Below are positions 1 to 8,198 of a stretch of DNA of 64,000 nucleotides, in pieces. The notes beneath the pieces were generated by a model. It was not told where the DNA came from, made no database searches, and saw only the letters and a list, made by a program, of their open reading frames with translations. Source of the stretch: Kitasatospora sp. NBC_00240 (GTDB taxonomy: Bacteria > Actinomycetota > Actinomycetes > Streptomycetales > Streptomycetaceae). Every line of letters starts with the position of its first letter. Positions within the stretch are counted from its first letter, which is position 1. The stretch is from NCBI RefSeq assembly GCF_026342405.1, contig NZ_JAPEMU010000001.1, forward strand, positions 930,001-994,000. Direction: 5' to 3'. The translations under genes and the position numbers were made by a program.

Positions 1-1589
1 CCCGCGGAGTAGTCCGACCAGAAGGTCGCCGCGAGGGCGGTCAGGGTCGGCGACTCGGTGGTGGTGAGGATGGAGGAGTAGTTGTTCTCGGCGAACACCC
101 GCAGCGCCCGGTAGGCCTGGGTGTCACCGTGCGCGAACTCCAGCAGCGAGTTGTTCCAGGAGGCGCCGGCACTGTAGGCGGCGGGATTCCAGGTGTAGTC
201 GGCGATGGTGTACAGCGGGATCAACGAGGCCTGGTACTGGATGGCCTGATTGGCCGTCAAGCCGACGGTGGCGGTGTCGAGGTCCTTGCTGCGGCCCTGC
301 AGCGGGCCGAGCAGCAGCCGGTCGGTGACGTAGTCGTTGACCGGGTAGTTGTCGAAGATCAGCAGCGGACGTCCGCCGAACTGGGCCTTCACGGTGGTCG
401 CCTGCGCGGTGGTGATGGTGCCGGAGTCCACGTCGGTGCCGGTCCAGTAGACGGTGGTCCCGGACGGGATCAGGGCGCTCAGGCGGGTGCGGTAGGTGCT
501 GGCGGCGGTGCCCCAGTAGCCGGTGGGGATGGTGATCAGGTCGGCACCGCTGTGGGTGGCGATGAAGTTCTTCTGGACGTAGTTGAGGACGTGGGCCTGC
601 GCGGCGGCGAGCGGACTGGCGTCGGAGCCGAAGGCATCGTTGTCGGATGAGCAGGTGAATGTCTGGCTGACGTCGTCCCAGCCGATGATGAAGGTGCGTA
701 CGCCCTGGTCGTAGACCTGCTGGAGCCGGTCGGTGAGCGCGTCCAGATCGGACTGCAGGCCGTGGCAGATTCCGGCGGAGGGGGTCAGCGGGGCCTCGGG
801 GTTGATCCGGTACATCACGTCCACGTGCTGTCGCCGGCCCCGGGCCACGACTTCCGCGATGTGGGGCAGCTCGGCGGTCGGGTAGAGGACGCGCCAGGTC
901 GAGCCGGAGATCCTCGGGTCGTTGGCGGGCATGAAGGAGAAGGCGTTCATCTTGTGGGCGGCGAGGAAGTCCACCTCGGCGTCCTCGTCCGCGGCGGACC
1001 AGGGGGTGCCGTGGAAGATCTCCTTGCCACCGCGGTGGGCGAACCCGGGCCAGTCGCGGACGGTCACTCCGGGCAGGGTGTGCGTGGTGGCGGCCCCGGT
1101 CAGTAGTTGGCGCAGGGTCTGCGCGGCGTAGAAGGTCCCGGCCTCGTCCACGCCGGACAGTACGGCGACCTGGCCGATGCCGGCGGTGCCGGTCGCCAGC
1201 CGGTAGCCGCCGGACGCCAGTCCGGACGGACCGGAGGCCCCGATCTCGGTGAGGAGTCCGGCGCTGTAGGAGTTCTCGGCCGGTCCGCCGACGGAGACGG
1301 TCAGGGCGGCGCTGCTCGGGGTGGCTTCGGTGGTCACCTTCGCCCCGGCGGAGCGCAGGGCAGCGGTGACCACGTCCACCGCCGCCGGGTCGGCCCCGCT
1401 CGGGGCGAGCAGTTTGACCTCGGCCGGAATCGCCAGATCGGAGCCGGTGGCCTGGATGGACTGCGGGGTCGGTGAGACCACCGGCAGAACGGTGGCCGCC
1501 TCGGCACGGGGCGGTGGCCCGGCGAAGGCCAGGCCGACGGCAAGACTTGCGGCCAGCGCGACTGCGCTCAACGGACGGGCGATGGACAT
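1..1589 (-). CDS. Secreted GH84 beta-N-acetylglucosaminidase, 3' end beyond the window
   Basis: The reading frame starts at ATG 1589 and runs leftward off the window, so at least 529 residues are present and the C-terminus is missing. The N-terminus (MSIARPLSAVALAASL) has a basic start, a hydrophobic stretch and Ala-rich cleavage area, as expected for a Sec signal peptide. Around residues 305-306 the sequence reads FIIGWDDVSQTF. The adjacent Asp pair matches the catalytic pair of GH84 (substrate-assisted O-GlcNAcase/NagJ/hyaluronidase family), where the acetamido group takes part in catalysis. It would release terminal beta-GlcNAc from glycans outside the cell. Only 10 bp separate it from the upstream ABC ATPase, so it is very likely the last gene of that operon. 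The family call is secure; the natural substrate (chitin, peptidoglycan or glycoprotein) is not visible. Confidence 0.85.
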   Translation of the reverse strand, partial: MSIARPLSAVALAASLAVGLAFAGPPPRAEAATVLPVVSPTPQSIQATGSDLAIPAEVKLLAPSGADPAAVDVVTAALRSAGAKVTTEATPSSAALTVSVGGPAENSYSAGLLTEIGASGPSGLASGGYRLATGTAGIGQVAVLSGVDEAGTFYAAQTLRQLLTGAATTHTLPGVTVRDWPGFAHRGGKEIFHGTPWSAADEDAEVDFLAAHKMNAFSFMPANDPRISGSTWRVLYPTAELPHIAEVVARGRRQHVDVMYRINPEAPLTPSAGICHGLQSDLDALTDRLQQVYDQGVRTFIIGWDDVSQTFTCSSDNDAFGSDASPLAAAQAHVLNYVQKNFIATHSGADLITIPTGYWGTAASTYRTRLSALIPSGTTVYWTGTDVDSGTITTAQATTVKAQFGGRPLLIFDNYPVNDYVTDRLLLGPLQGRSKDLDTATVGLTANQAIQYQASLIPLYTIADYTWNPAAYSAGASWNNSLLEFAHGDTQAYRALRVFAENNYSSILTTTESPTLTALAATFWSDYSA

Positions 1590-1599
1590 GGCGGAATCC

Positions 1600-2418
1600 T
1601 CACTTCCCACTGTTCTGAAGAGGTGACCGTTCATCAAGGGAGGCGTGGCACGCCTCGGCGAGCGTGCCCTGCTCACGCACACCGAGTTCGGACAGCAGGC
1701 GGCGGCGCAGCCCGGCGAAGGCCGGGGTGCCACGGGTGCGGTCGGGATCCAGGCCCTCCTGGTGCAGGTCCAGGTCCAACGAGATCCGGCCGGCCGTCAG
1801 CACCAGTACCCGGTCGGCGAGGACCAGTGCCTCGTCCACGTCATGGGTGACCAGGAGGACGGCGGGGCGGTGTCGCGCGCACAGCCGGACCAGCAGGGCG
1901 TGCATCCGGATCCGGGTCAGCGCGTCCAGGGCCCCGAAGGGCTCGTCCAGCAGCAGCAGGCCCGGCTCGCGGATCAACGCCCGTGCCAAGGCGGCGCGTT
2001 GGGCCTCGCCGCCGGACAGGGTGCCGGGCCAGGCCCGTTCCTTGTCTGCCAGGCCAACCTCGCCGAGCAGGGTGCGCCCGGCGGCCCGGGCTTCGCGTCC
2101 GGGCAGGCCCAGCAGCACGTTGTCGAGCACCCGGGCCCAGGGCAGCAGCCGGGCGTCCTGGAACACCACCGCGTGCTGCCCGGGCACGTCGATGCTGCCG
2201 GAGCCGGCCACCCCGTGGTCGAGTCGGCCCACCGCGCGCAGCAGGGTGGACTTGCCGGAGCCGCTGTGCCCGAGCAGGGCGGTGAACTGCCCGGCCGGGA
2301 GGTCGAAGTCGATGCCGTCGAGGACGGTCCGACCGGCGAAGGACCGGGTCAGCCCGCGCAGTCGGACCGCGGGGCCGTCGGTCGCGGGGCCGTCCGTCAG
2401 GCCAGGGTGGTCCGCCAT
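1600..2418 (-). CDS. ABC transporter ATP-binding protein, SsuB/TauB/NrtD class
   Basis: A 272-residue cytoplasmic ATPase starting at ATG 2418, inside the end of the permease gene (22-bp overlap, indicating translational coupling). Visible motifs in order are Walker A GHSGSGKST, the Q-loop region VVFQDARLLPW, the signature LSGGEAQRAALARAL, Walker B LLLLDEPFGALD and the switch histidine in LLVTHDVDEAL. The Q-loop context and length match ATPases of sulfonate, taurine and nitrate importers. It powers uptake through the adjacent permease and lipoprotein. The substrate cannot be read from the sequence. The operon also carries a GH84 glycosidase and faces amino-sugar genes, so a role unrelated to sulfonates is possible. 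Confidence 0.9.
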   Translation of the reverse strand: MADHPGLTDGPATDGPAVRLRGLTRSFAGRTVLDGIDFDLPAGQFTALLGHSGSGKSTLLRAVGRLDHGVAGSGSIDVPGQHAVVFQDARLLPWARVLDNVLLGLPGREARAAGRTLLGEVGLADKERAWPGTLSGGEAQRAALARALIREPGLLLLDEPFGALDALTRIRMHALLVRLCARHRPAVLLVTHDVDEALVLADRVLVLTAGRISLDLDLHQEGLDPDRTRGTPAFAGLRRRLLSELGVREQGTLAEACHASLDERSPLQNSGK

Positions 2419-3245
2419 CGCAGTGCCTTTCGTTCCAGGAGTCTGACCAGGGTGTCGGAGACCAGGCCGAGCAGTCCGTAGACCACCAGGCCGACGACGA
2501 TCACGTCCGTCTGGCCGAAGGTCCTGGCCTCGGTCATGAGGTAGCCGATGCCGCTGGAGGCGTTGATCTGCTCGCTGACCACCAGCACGAGCCAGGAGAC
2601 CGTGACCGAGAGTCGCAGTCCGGTGAAGAACCCGGGCGCGGCCCCGGGAAGGGCGATCCGCAGCAGGAACTGACGGCGGTTCAGCCGGACGGCCTGCGCC
2701 AGTTCGACCCACTTGAGGTCGAGCCCGGCCAGGACCGCCTGGGTGTTGACGTAGACGGGGAAGAAGACGCCCAGCGCCACCAGGATGATCTTCACCTCCT
2801 CGCCGATGCCGAACCACAGGATGGCCAGCGGTACCAGGGCCAGGATCGGGAGGGCCCGCAGCAGTTGGGCGGTGCCGTCGATCACGGCCTCGCCGATCCG
2901 GGTCAGTCCGGCGGCCAGGGCCAGCAGCACCGCCGCCGCCACCCCGAAGACGAGGCCGATGCCGGCCCGTTGCAGGGAGACCCACAGGTGGTGCTCCAGT
3001 TGCCCGCTGCGGGCCAGGTCCCATCCTGTTGCGGCGACCGTGCCGGGCGGAGCCAGGGTCTCCGGGGCCAGCCAGCCGACGGCGGAGGCGGTCTGCCACA
3101 CCGCCAGCAGCAGCAGCGGCCCCACGGCGCGGGCGAAGGGAACCCGCCGGGCGCGCGGGCCCAGCGGCCGGGGCGGCCGCCGGCCTGCGGCGGCGGGTAC
3201 GGGGGTGGCGGCGAGGGGTTCGGTGCCCCGCACGGCGGCAGTCAC
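2397..3245 (-). CDS. ABC transporter permease, SsuC/TauC class
   Basis: A 282-residue inner-membrane protein with about six hydrophobic helices, starting at GTG 3245 only 5 bp after the lipoprotein gene. The EAA-type cytoplasmic loop that contacts the ATPase is visible near VELAQAVRLNRRQFLLRIALP. The Arg/Pro-rich N-terminus (about 40 residues) precedes the first helix and may be longer than in relatives. The family imports alkanesulfonates, taurine, nitrate or thiamine-precursor-like compounds with a periplasmic-type binding lipoprotein. It overlaps the ATPase gene downstream, so the three genes are translated as a unit. Confidence 0.9.
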   Translation of the reverse strand: MTAAVRGTEPLAATPVPAAAGRRPPRPLGPRARRVPFARAVGPLLLLAVWQTASAVGWLAPETLAPPGTVAATGWDLARSGQLEHHLWVSLQRAGIGLVFGVAAAVLLALAAGLTRIGEAVIDGTAQLLRALPILALVPLAILWFGIGEEVKIILVALGVFFPVYVNTQAVLAGLDLKWVELAQAVRLNRRQFLLRIALPGAAPGFFTGLRLSVTVSWLVLVVSEQINASSGIGYLMTEARTFGQTDVIVVGLVVYGLLGLVSDTLVRLLERKALRWRTTLA

Positions 3246-3250
3246 GGCCC

Positions 3251-4306
3251 TCAGCCCGCCGACTTCGCGGCGGCCTGCTGCACGGCGTCGAAGCGCTGGT
3301 CGAAGGCGGCGGCGGCATCGACCTTGGCGGGCAGCGCCTGGTAGTCAGCCAGCAGGTCGGCGACCTTCTGCAGCGCGGCCGTGGCGGCGGCGTAGGTGGG
3401 AATGGTGGCGGTGCCGCTGTCGGCGACCACGGCGTCCCCGATGGCCTTGGGGAGCTTCTGGGTCTCCACGTAGTACTTCTGCACCCAGACGTCCTTGTGC
3501 GCGGTCAGCCACAGCTCGGCCCTGGTGAAGCGGGCGGACAGGTCGGCCACTGCGGCACTCCTGGCCGGGTCCGCGGTGACCGCGTCGGGGGCGATCAGGA
3601 ACTGCAGTCCGCTGGTGAGGTTCTTGTCGTCGTCGAGCTCGTGCGCGCCCTTGCCGCTGTAGGCGGCGTCGTACTTGGAGACCAGGGGCTCGGTCAGGGC
3701 GCCGACGTCCACCTGGTTCGCGCCGAGTGCCGGCGGAGTGTCCACCGGCGAGAGCTTGGCCAGGGTGACGTCCGAGGACTTGAGGCCCGCGTTCTTCAGG
3801 GCCTGCAGAACGGCCACCTGGAGGGTGGTGCCCTCGGTGACGGCGACCTTCGCTCCCTTGAGGTCGGCCAGGGTCCTGGCCTTGCTGGTGGGCGAGGTCC
3901 ACAGGTGGGTGGAGCTGGTGCTGCCCTGCACCGCTCCGACGATCCTCACCTTCTGGCCGGCGGCCCGGGCCACCAGTACCGGGGCGTCGGCGACGAAACC
4001 GACGTCGACGGCCTTGGCCCGGAAGGCCTCCAGGATCGCCGGGCCGCCCTGGAAGGCGGACCAGCTGATGTCGTAGGGAAGGTTGCTGTCCTGACCCGAG
4101 GCCGACAGCAGGGTCTGCAGCAGCAGGTTCTGGTCGGCCACCCGGAGCGTGGTTCCGCCGGGGACGGTGCTGGGCAGCGCGACTGCCGCCGCATCGACCG
4201 CGGAGGTCTTGGCGCCGGCGCTGGAGGCGCAGCCGGTGAGGGTGACAGCGGTCAGAGTGAGCAGCGCGCCGAGAGCGGGTACGGCGGACCCGGGCGAACG
4301 GGGCAT
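3251..4306 (-). CDS. ABC transporter substrate-binding lipoprotein, SsuA/NMT1-like
   Basis: A 351-residue protein whose start at ATG 4306 is supported by an AAGGAGA Shine-Dalgarno sequence 5-6 bp upstream; an in-frame upstream extension to 4537 lacks a signal peptide. The N-terminus has a lipobox (TVTLTGCASS), so the mature protein should be lipid-anchored outside the membrane. The body has NMT1/SsuA features: a segment DISWSAFQGGPAILEAFRAKAVDVGFVADAP, split by recognisable hinge strands, and LADLKGAKVAVTEGTTLQ. It delivers a small ligand to the adjacent permease. It is the first gene of the leftward operon that ends with the GH84 glycosidase. The ligand is unknown. Confidence 0.88.
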   Translation of the reverse strand: MPRSPGSAVPALGALLTLTAVTLTGCASSAGAKTSAVDAAAVALPSTVPGGTTLRVADQNLLLQTLLSASGQDSNLPYDISWSAFQGGPAILEAFRAKAVDVGFVADAPVLVARAAGQKVRIVGAVQGSTSSTHLWTSPTSKARTLADLKGAKVAVTEGTTLQVAVLQALKNAGLKSSDVTLAKLSPVDTPPALGANQVDVGALTEPLVSKYDAAYSGKGAHELDDDKNLTSGLQFLIAPDAVTADPARSAAVADLSARFTRAELWLTAHKDVWVQKYYVETQKLPKAIGDAVVADSGTATIPTYAAATAALQKVADLLADYQALPAKVDAAAAFDQRFDAVQQAAAKSAG

Positions 4307-4671
4307 GGCGGTCTCCTTGGAACTGCCCGCAACGGTCCGGGCAGGGATGGCACGGCAGGGCGACGTGGCGTCAACGAGAGATGAGCGGGGAAGCGGCGGG
4401 GTAATCAGCCGCAACAGCGGACGCCCGGGAGGAGCGGACGGCGGACGACGATACGCACCGTGCTCTCCTTCCCGCAGTGGTTTCCGACTGGGCCCATCGT
4501 GCTGGCGAGCCCGCGATCCAGTCAATAATTTCCGCAAATATCTTTCATACTGAGAAGTAATATTGCGTCATATTGCCGCAAGTGAACTGAAAACCCAGGC
4601 CAGGCGGGCGGATTGACAGGCAGTCCCGCTCTCTGAAGAAAATAAGTTTCACACTGAAGGGATCGCCACCC
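4307..4671. promoter_or_regulatory. Divergent promoter region between the ABC/GH84 and murR-murQ-nagK operons
   Basis: A 365-bp intergenic region that turns AT-rich between about 4520 and 4660, unlike its surroundings. Two imperfect dyads are visible. AATAT-N6-ATATT lies at 4559-4574, and TGAA-N10-TTCA at 4634-4651 sits just before the GTG start of the SIS-type regulator. The second resembles the short dyads bound by RpiR/MurR regulators, so autoregulation and shared control of both operons are plausible. The operator assignment is inference; no promoter boxes are called. Confidence 0.45.
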
Positions 4672-5550
4672 GTGCCAGTCGATCTGCTCAACCACATCCG
4701 CTCCCTCCACGACAGCCTCCCCAGGGCCGAGCGCGGCATCGCCGATCTGGTCCTCCAGGACCCGGGCACCGCCGCCGAGCGCACCATCTCCGAGCTCGCC
4801 CGAGCCTGCGGCACCTCGGAGGCGACCGTCCACCGGTTCTGCCGGAGCCTGGACCTGCGCGGCTACGCCCAACTGCGGATCGGCCTGGCCGCCGAGGCCG
4901 AACGGTTGCGGGCCGACGGCCGGGCCGTGCTGGACCTCGGAACCGACATCGGCCCCGACGAGCCGCTGGACCAGGTGGTCCGCAAGATCGGCTTCGCCAA
5001 CGCCCGCGCGGCCGAGGAGACCGCCGCCCAGCTCGACCTGACCGCCCTCGCCGCCGTCGCCGACGCCGCGCAGGCAGCCCGCAGGATCGACTTCTTCGGC
5101 GTCGGCTCCAGCGCGCTGGCCGCCGAGGACGGCGCCCGCAAACTGCTCAGGCTCGGCCACGCCGCCGCATGGTGGAGCGATGTGCACGCCGCGCTGATGA
5201 GCGCCGCCGTGCTGCGCCCGGGCGACCTGGTGATCGCCGTCAGCCACTCGGGACGGTCCAGGGAGGTGGTGGACGTGCTCACCGAGGCTCGCCGCTCGGG
5301 GGCGGTCACGGCCGTGATCACCAGCAGCCCCCGCTCCCCCGCCGCCGAGAAGGCCGACCTGATGCTGACCACCTCCGCCAGGGAGACCACTTTCCGCAGC
5401 GGCGGCACCGCCGCCCGCAGCGCCCAACTCACCGCCCTCGACTGCCTGTACGTGACCCTCGCGCAGCGCTCGCACCCGCGCGCCGTGGACGATCTGGAGC
5501 GGGCCCACGACGCGGTTCGCAGCCGCACCCTGGGTCGCACCCGAAGCTGA
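4672..5550 (+). CDS. RpiR/MurR-family transcriptional regulator with SIS domain
   Basis: A 292-residue cytoplasmic regulator starting at GTG 4672 with GAAGGG about 11 bp upstream. Residues 1-77 form the RpiR-type winged HTH, including TISELARACGTSEATVHRFC. Residues of about 125-265 form a SIS sugar-phosphate isomerase fold (DFFGVGSSALAAEDGARKL and VISHSGRSREVVD-type segments, here VIAVSHSGRSREVV). The family senses phosphosugars. MurR of enteric bacteria binds MurNAc-6-phosphate and represses murQ. It precedes murQ and the kinase on the same strand, and an AT-rich region with dyads lies directly upstream. It probably represses both divergent operons until an amino-sugar phosphate accumulates. 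Confidence 0.9.
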   Translation: MPVDLLNHIRSLHDSLPRAERGIADLVLQDPGTAAERTISELARACGTSEATVHRFCRSLDLRGYAQLRIGLAAEAERLRADGRAVLDLGTDIGPDEPLDQVVRKIGFANARAAEETAAQLDLTALAAVADAAQAARRIDFFGVGSSALAAEDGARKLLRLGHAAAWWSDVHAALMSAAVLRPGDLVIAVSHSGRSREVVDVLTEARRSGAVTAVITSSPRSPAAEKADLMLTTSARETTFRSGGTAARSAQLTALDCLYVTLAQRSHPRAVDDLERAHDAVRSRTLGRTRS

Positions 5551-5577
5551 AGGCTCTCCTACCCGACAGGACCTCCC

Positions 5578-6513
5578 ATGCCCGCAGAAGCACACCTGGA
5601 CCACCTGCCGCCCACCGAGCTGCGCAACGGCGCCAGCATGGGCCTGGACCGCCTCAACACCATGGAGATCCTCACCCTGATCAACGAGGCCGACGCCACC
5701 GTGCCGGCCGCGGTGGCCGCCGCCCTGCCCGGTCTCGGCGACCTGGTCGAGGCCGGGCTCGCGGCGCTGGAGAGGGGTGGCCGCATCCACTACTTCGGCG
5801 CGGGAGCCGGCGGGCGGATCGCCCTGGGGGACGCGCTGGAGCTGGAACCCACCTACGGGGTCGGCCCCGAAACCCTCTGCCCGCACCTGGCCGGAGGGCC
5901 CGACGCCGCGTACCGGGCCAGAGAGGACGCCGAGGACCACGGTGCCGACACCGACCTCGCCGCCTCCCACCTGGCCTCGGCGGACCTGGTCATCGGCGTC
6001 ACCGCCAGCGGCCGCACTCCCTACGTGGCCGGCGCGCTGACCGCCGCCCGCACGGTCGGCACCAGCACCGCCCTGATCAGCTGCGACCCCTCGGCCCCGC
6101 TCGCCGGCCTCGCCGACCTGCACGTCGTGCTGGCGACCGGACCGGAGGTGGTCACCGGATCGACCCGAATGAAGGCCGGCACCGCCCAGAAGCTCGCCCT
6201 CAACGCCTTCTCCACCACCCTGATGGTCCGCAGCGGCCACACCTGGTCCAACCTGATGGTGTCCGCCTCGGCCGGCAACGCCAAGCTGCGCGAACGGGCG
6301 GCCCGCACCCTTGCCACCGCATGCCGGGCGACCCCCGCGGAGGCGCTGGCCGCACTCGACTCCTGCGACGGTGAGACCCCGACCGCGCTGGTGGTCCTGG
6401 CCGCCGGGGCCACCCCAATGACGGCGCGTCAGGCACTGGCCACGTGCGGCGGCCGCCCGTGGGCCGCCGTCCGGGCTCTGGCCGGACCGGGGCCCGCCGC
6501 GGAGTACCGGTGA
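5578..6513 (+). CDS. murQ: MurQ-like N-acetylmuramic acid 6-phosphate etherase
   Basis: A 311-residue SIS-fold enzyme. MurQ cleaves the D-lactyl ether of MurNAc-6-phosphate to give GlcNAc-6-phosphate and lactate in peptidoglycan recycling. Recognisable segments are LRNGASMGLDRLNTMEIL at the N-terminus, the glycine-rich FGAGAGGRIALGDALELEPTYG (the family's catalytic Glu falls in DALE), EDAEDHG, VIGVTASGRTPYVAGAL and VTGSTRMKAGTAQKLALN. The glycine-rich loop differs from the usual GTSGRL form, so this is a divergent member. It follows the regulator by 27 bp and overlaps the kinase by 4 bp (GTGA). Family assignment is good; activity on the exact substrate is inferred. Confidence 0.85.
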   Translation: MPAEAHLDHLPPTELRNGASMGLDRLNTMEILTLINEADATVPAAVAAALPGLGDLVEAGLAALERGGRIHYFGAGAGGRIALGDALELEPTYGVGPETLCPHLAGGPDAAYRAREDAEDHGADTDLAASHLASADLVIGVTASGRTPYVAGALTAARTVGTSTALISCDPSAPLAGLADLHVVLATGPEVVTGSTRMKAGTAQKLALNAFSTTLMVRSGHTWSNLMVSASAGNAKLRERAARTLATACRATPAEALAALDSCDGETPTALVVLAAGATPMTARQALATCGGRPWAAVRALAGPGPAAEYR

Positions 6514-7460
6514 GCGCCCTCACCCGCCCCGGCATCGGCCTCGGCCTCGACGTGGGCGGAACCACCACCAGGGCCGTCGCACTGGACGAGCACGGTCAGG
6601 TGCTCGGACGGGGCACGGCCCCCGGCGGCAACCCCGCTTCCCATGGCGTCGCCACCGCACTGGCCCGGCTGGCCGACGCCGTCCGGCAGGCCCTGGACGG
6701 AGCGGACCCCGGACGGGTGACGCACTGCCTGATCGGCCTCTCCGGCTACCGCGCCCTCGGCGACCCCGCCGCCGTGGACGCCTTCGCCGCCGACGCCCGA
6801 AGGGCCTTCGCCCTGCAGCCCGGGACCCCTCTCCAGCTGACCTCGGACGCGGTCATCGCCTTCGCCGCCGGGACCAGCGACCCCGACGGCACGGTGCTGA
6901 TCGCCGGCACCGGCTCGATCGCCTGCAGGGTCGAACACGGAGTGGTGACCCGGACGAGCGGCGGCCTCGGCTGGCTGCTCGGCGACGAGGGCGGTGGCCA
7001 GTGGCTCGGCCGCGAGGCCGTGCGCCGGGCCCTGGCCGGACTGCGGGACAACGCCTCCACCGGCCCGCTGGTCGGCGCCGTCCTCGCCCGCACCGGCTGC
7101 CACGACCACGGCAGCCTGCTCCGCTGGTCCTACCGGGGCACACCACAACACCTGTCCACACTGGCGCCATTGCTCGGTCCGGCGGCCGAACAGGGCGACC
7201 CGGAAGCAGTCGCGGCAATCGACCTGGCGGCACATCACCTGTGCCGGATCGCCCGCGACGTGAATGACGACCACCTGCACGGACCCGTCGTCCTCGCCGG
7301 CTCCGTGGCGACCGGCCCCGGGCCACTGCAACACCGGCTGCGGCAGCTGCTCAGCCGCGCCGGGGCCACCGCCGTCCTGCTCGCCGACGACCCCGCACTC
7401 GCCGCCGCCGGCAGCGCCCATGACGCGGCATCAGGTCGTCGTACCGGCAGGCTCCGGTAA
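6510..7460 (+). CDS. BadF/BadG-type ATPase, probable N-acetylglucosamine/MurNAc kinase
   Basis: A 316-residue kinase of the BcrAD/BadF (NagK eukaryote-like) superfamily. The start is set at GTG 6510, overlapping the etherase stop as GTGA; a longer frame from 6444 would lie inside murQ. The phosphate-1 loop GLDVGGTTTRAVALDEHG lies at residues 11-28, the second ATPase segment at VLIAGTGSIACRVEHG, and an adenosine motif near VVLAGSVATGPGPLQHRL. It should phosphorylate an amino sugar at C6 with ATP in the cytoplasm, feeding MurQ or the GlcNAc-6-phosphate pool. Sugar specificity is not determined by the visible motifs. Confidence 0.83.
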   Translation: MSALTRPGIGLGLDVGGTTTRAVALDEHGQVLGRGTAPGGNPASHGVATALARLADAVRQALDGADPGRVTHCLIGLSGYRALGDPAAVDAFAADARRAFALQPGTPLQLTSDAVIAFAAGTSDPDGTVLIAGTGSIACRVEHGVVTRTSGGLGWLLGDEGGGQWLGREAVRRALAGLRDNASTGPLVGAVLARTGCHDHGSLLRWSYRGTPQHLSTLAPLLGPAAEQGDPEAVAAIDLAAHHLCRIARDVNDDHLHGPVVLAGSVATGPGPLQHRLRQLLSRAGATAVLLADDPALAAAGSAHDAASGRRTGRLR

Positions 7461-7741
7461 CCCGTGATCTCCGGTGGTCCACCGCACCCGCACCGACACC
7501 GGCGTTCCGTGTCGCCGCAGCTGCGGAGCGCCACCGCCCTGGTCCGCCCGTGCTTCACCACGGTGACTTCACCGGCCGTAGCAATCTGATCGACAGGACG
7601 GACACCTGGGTGGTCCGGCGGAAGGATCACACCTGCCCATACCGCCGGACCTACGCGGCCACCGCGCTCGGAGATGCGGCCTGGCCCCTGTCACCGGCCT
7701 CCGTAGTCGGTACGACCAGCGCTGCGGACCGGCGCGAGGAG
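7461..7741. other. Unassigned spacer between nagK and the first GH27 repeat
   Basis: About 280 bp after the kinase stop. No protein family was recognised on either strand. The short open frames here have no ribosome-binding site and look like frame shadows or decayed sequence. The near-identical duplication that carries the GH27 gene begins at 7742. Confidence 0.4.
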
Positions 7742-8005
7742 TCGAAGAGCCTTCCTCGTCCACGTCTCCGGCGTCCCCCACCTGCCGGGTCTTCAGCTCG
7801 CCGAATTGACCGCGATCCGCTGCGCCACCGCAGCCCGCCTGACGAGGAGTCATCCGCCGAAGGCAGGCCCTGCACTTCATGCTCGCCCCGAAGCGCGACG
7901 GGCTCGGCATGGCACTCGTCGCGAAGGCCGGGTACGGCACGACGCCAACCACTCGGACTCCAGATGCTCAAGTAGTCATCTGCCCGCTCATACGGTACCG
8001 ATCTC

Positions 8006-8034
8006 TTGACTTCGATCTAGCCTGATCACAGGAT
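8006..8034 (+). promoter_or_regulatory. Consensus-like sigma-HrdB promoter of GH27 copy 1
   Basis: TTGACT at 8006-8011 and CAGGAT at 8029-8034 are separated by 17 bp, close to the actinobacterial housekeeping pattern TTGACN-N17-TANNNT. The gene starts about 165 bp downstream, so a long leader is implied. A CGGTACCG palindrome lies just upstream (about 7993-8000) and could be an operator. Confidence 0.6.
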
Positions 8035-8198
8035 GGCGCCTCGGGCTATTCCCGCGCAACCGCGTGATCCCCTCCCCGGACAGTGACCGCCTCGCGACCC
8101 CCGAGCAGCGGCGCCGCTCCGCCCTTTCCACCCCAGGCCACGGCCCCCTCCCTCGCGCCGCGCCGACCCCGCGGTGAAAGATCGACAAGGAGATCCAC

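Noticed and set aside
1600..3318. A single 572-residue fusion ending in the ABC ATPase
   Set aside because: The first half is a shadow of the permease gene; the ATPase starts properly at 2418.
7742..8170. A small gene (VSGVPHLPGLQLAEL frame) in the duplicated upstream region
   Set aside because: No ribosome-binding site, no family match and stop-interrupted in alternative frames; both copies are identical only because the block was duplicated.
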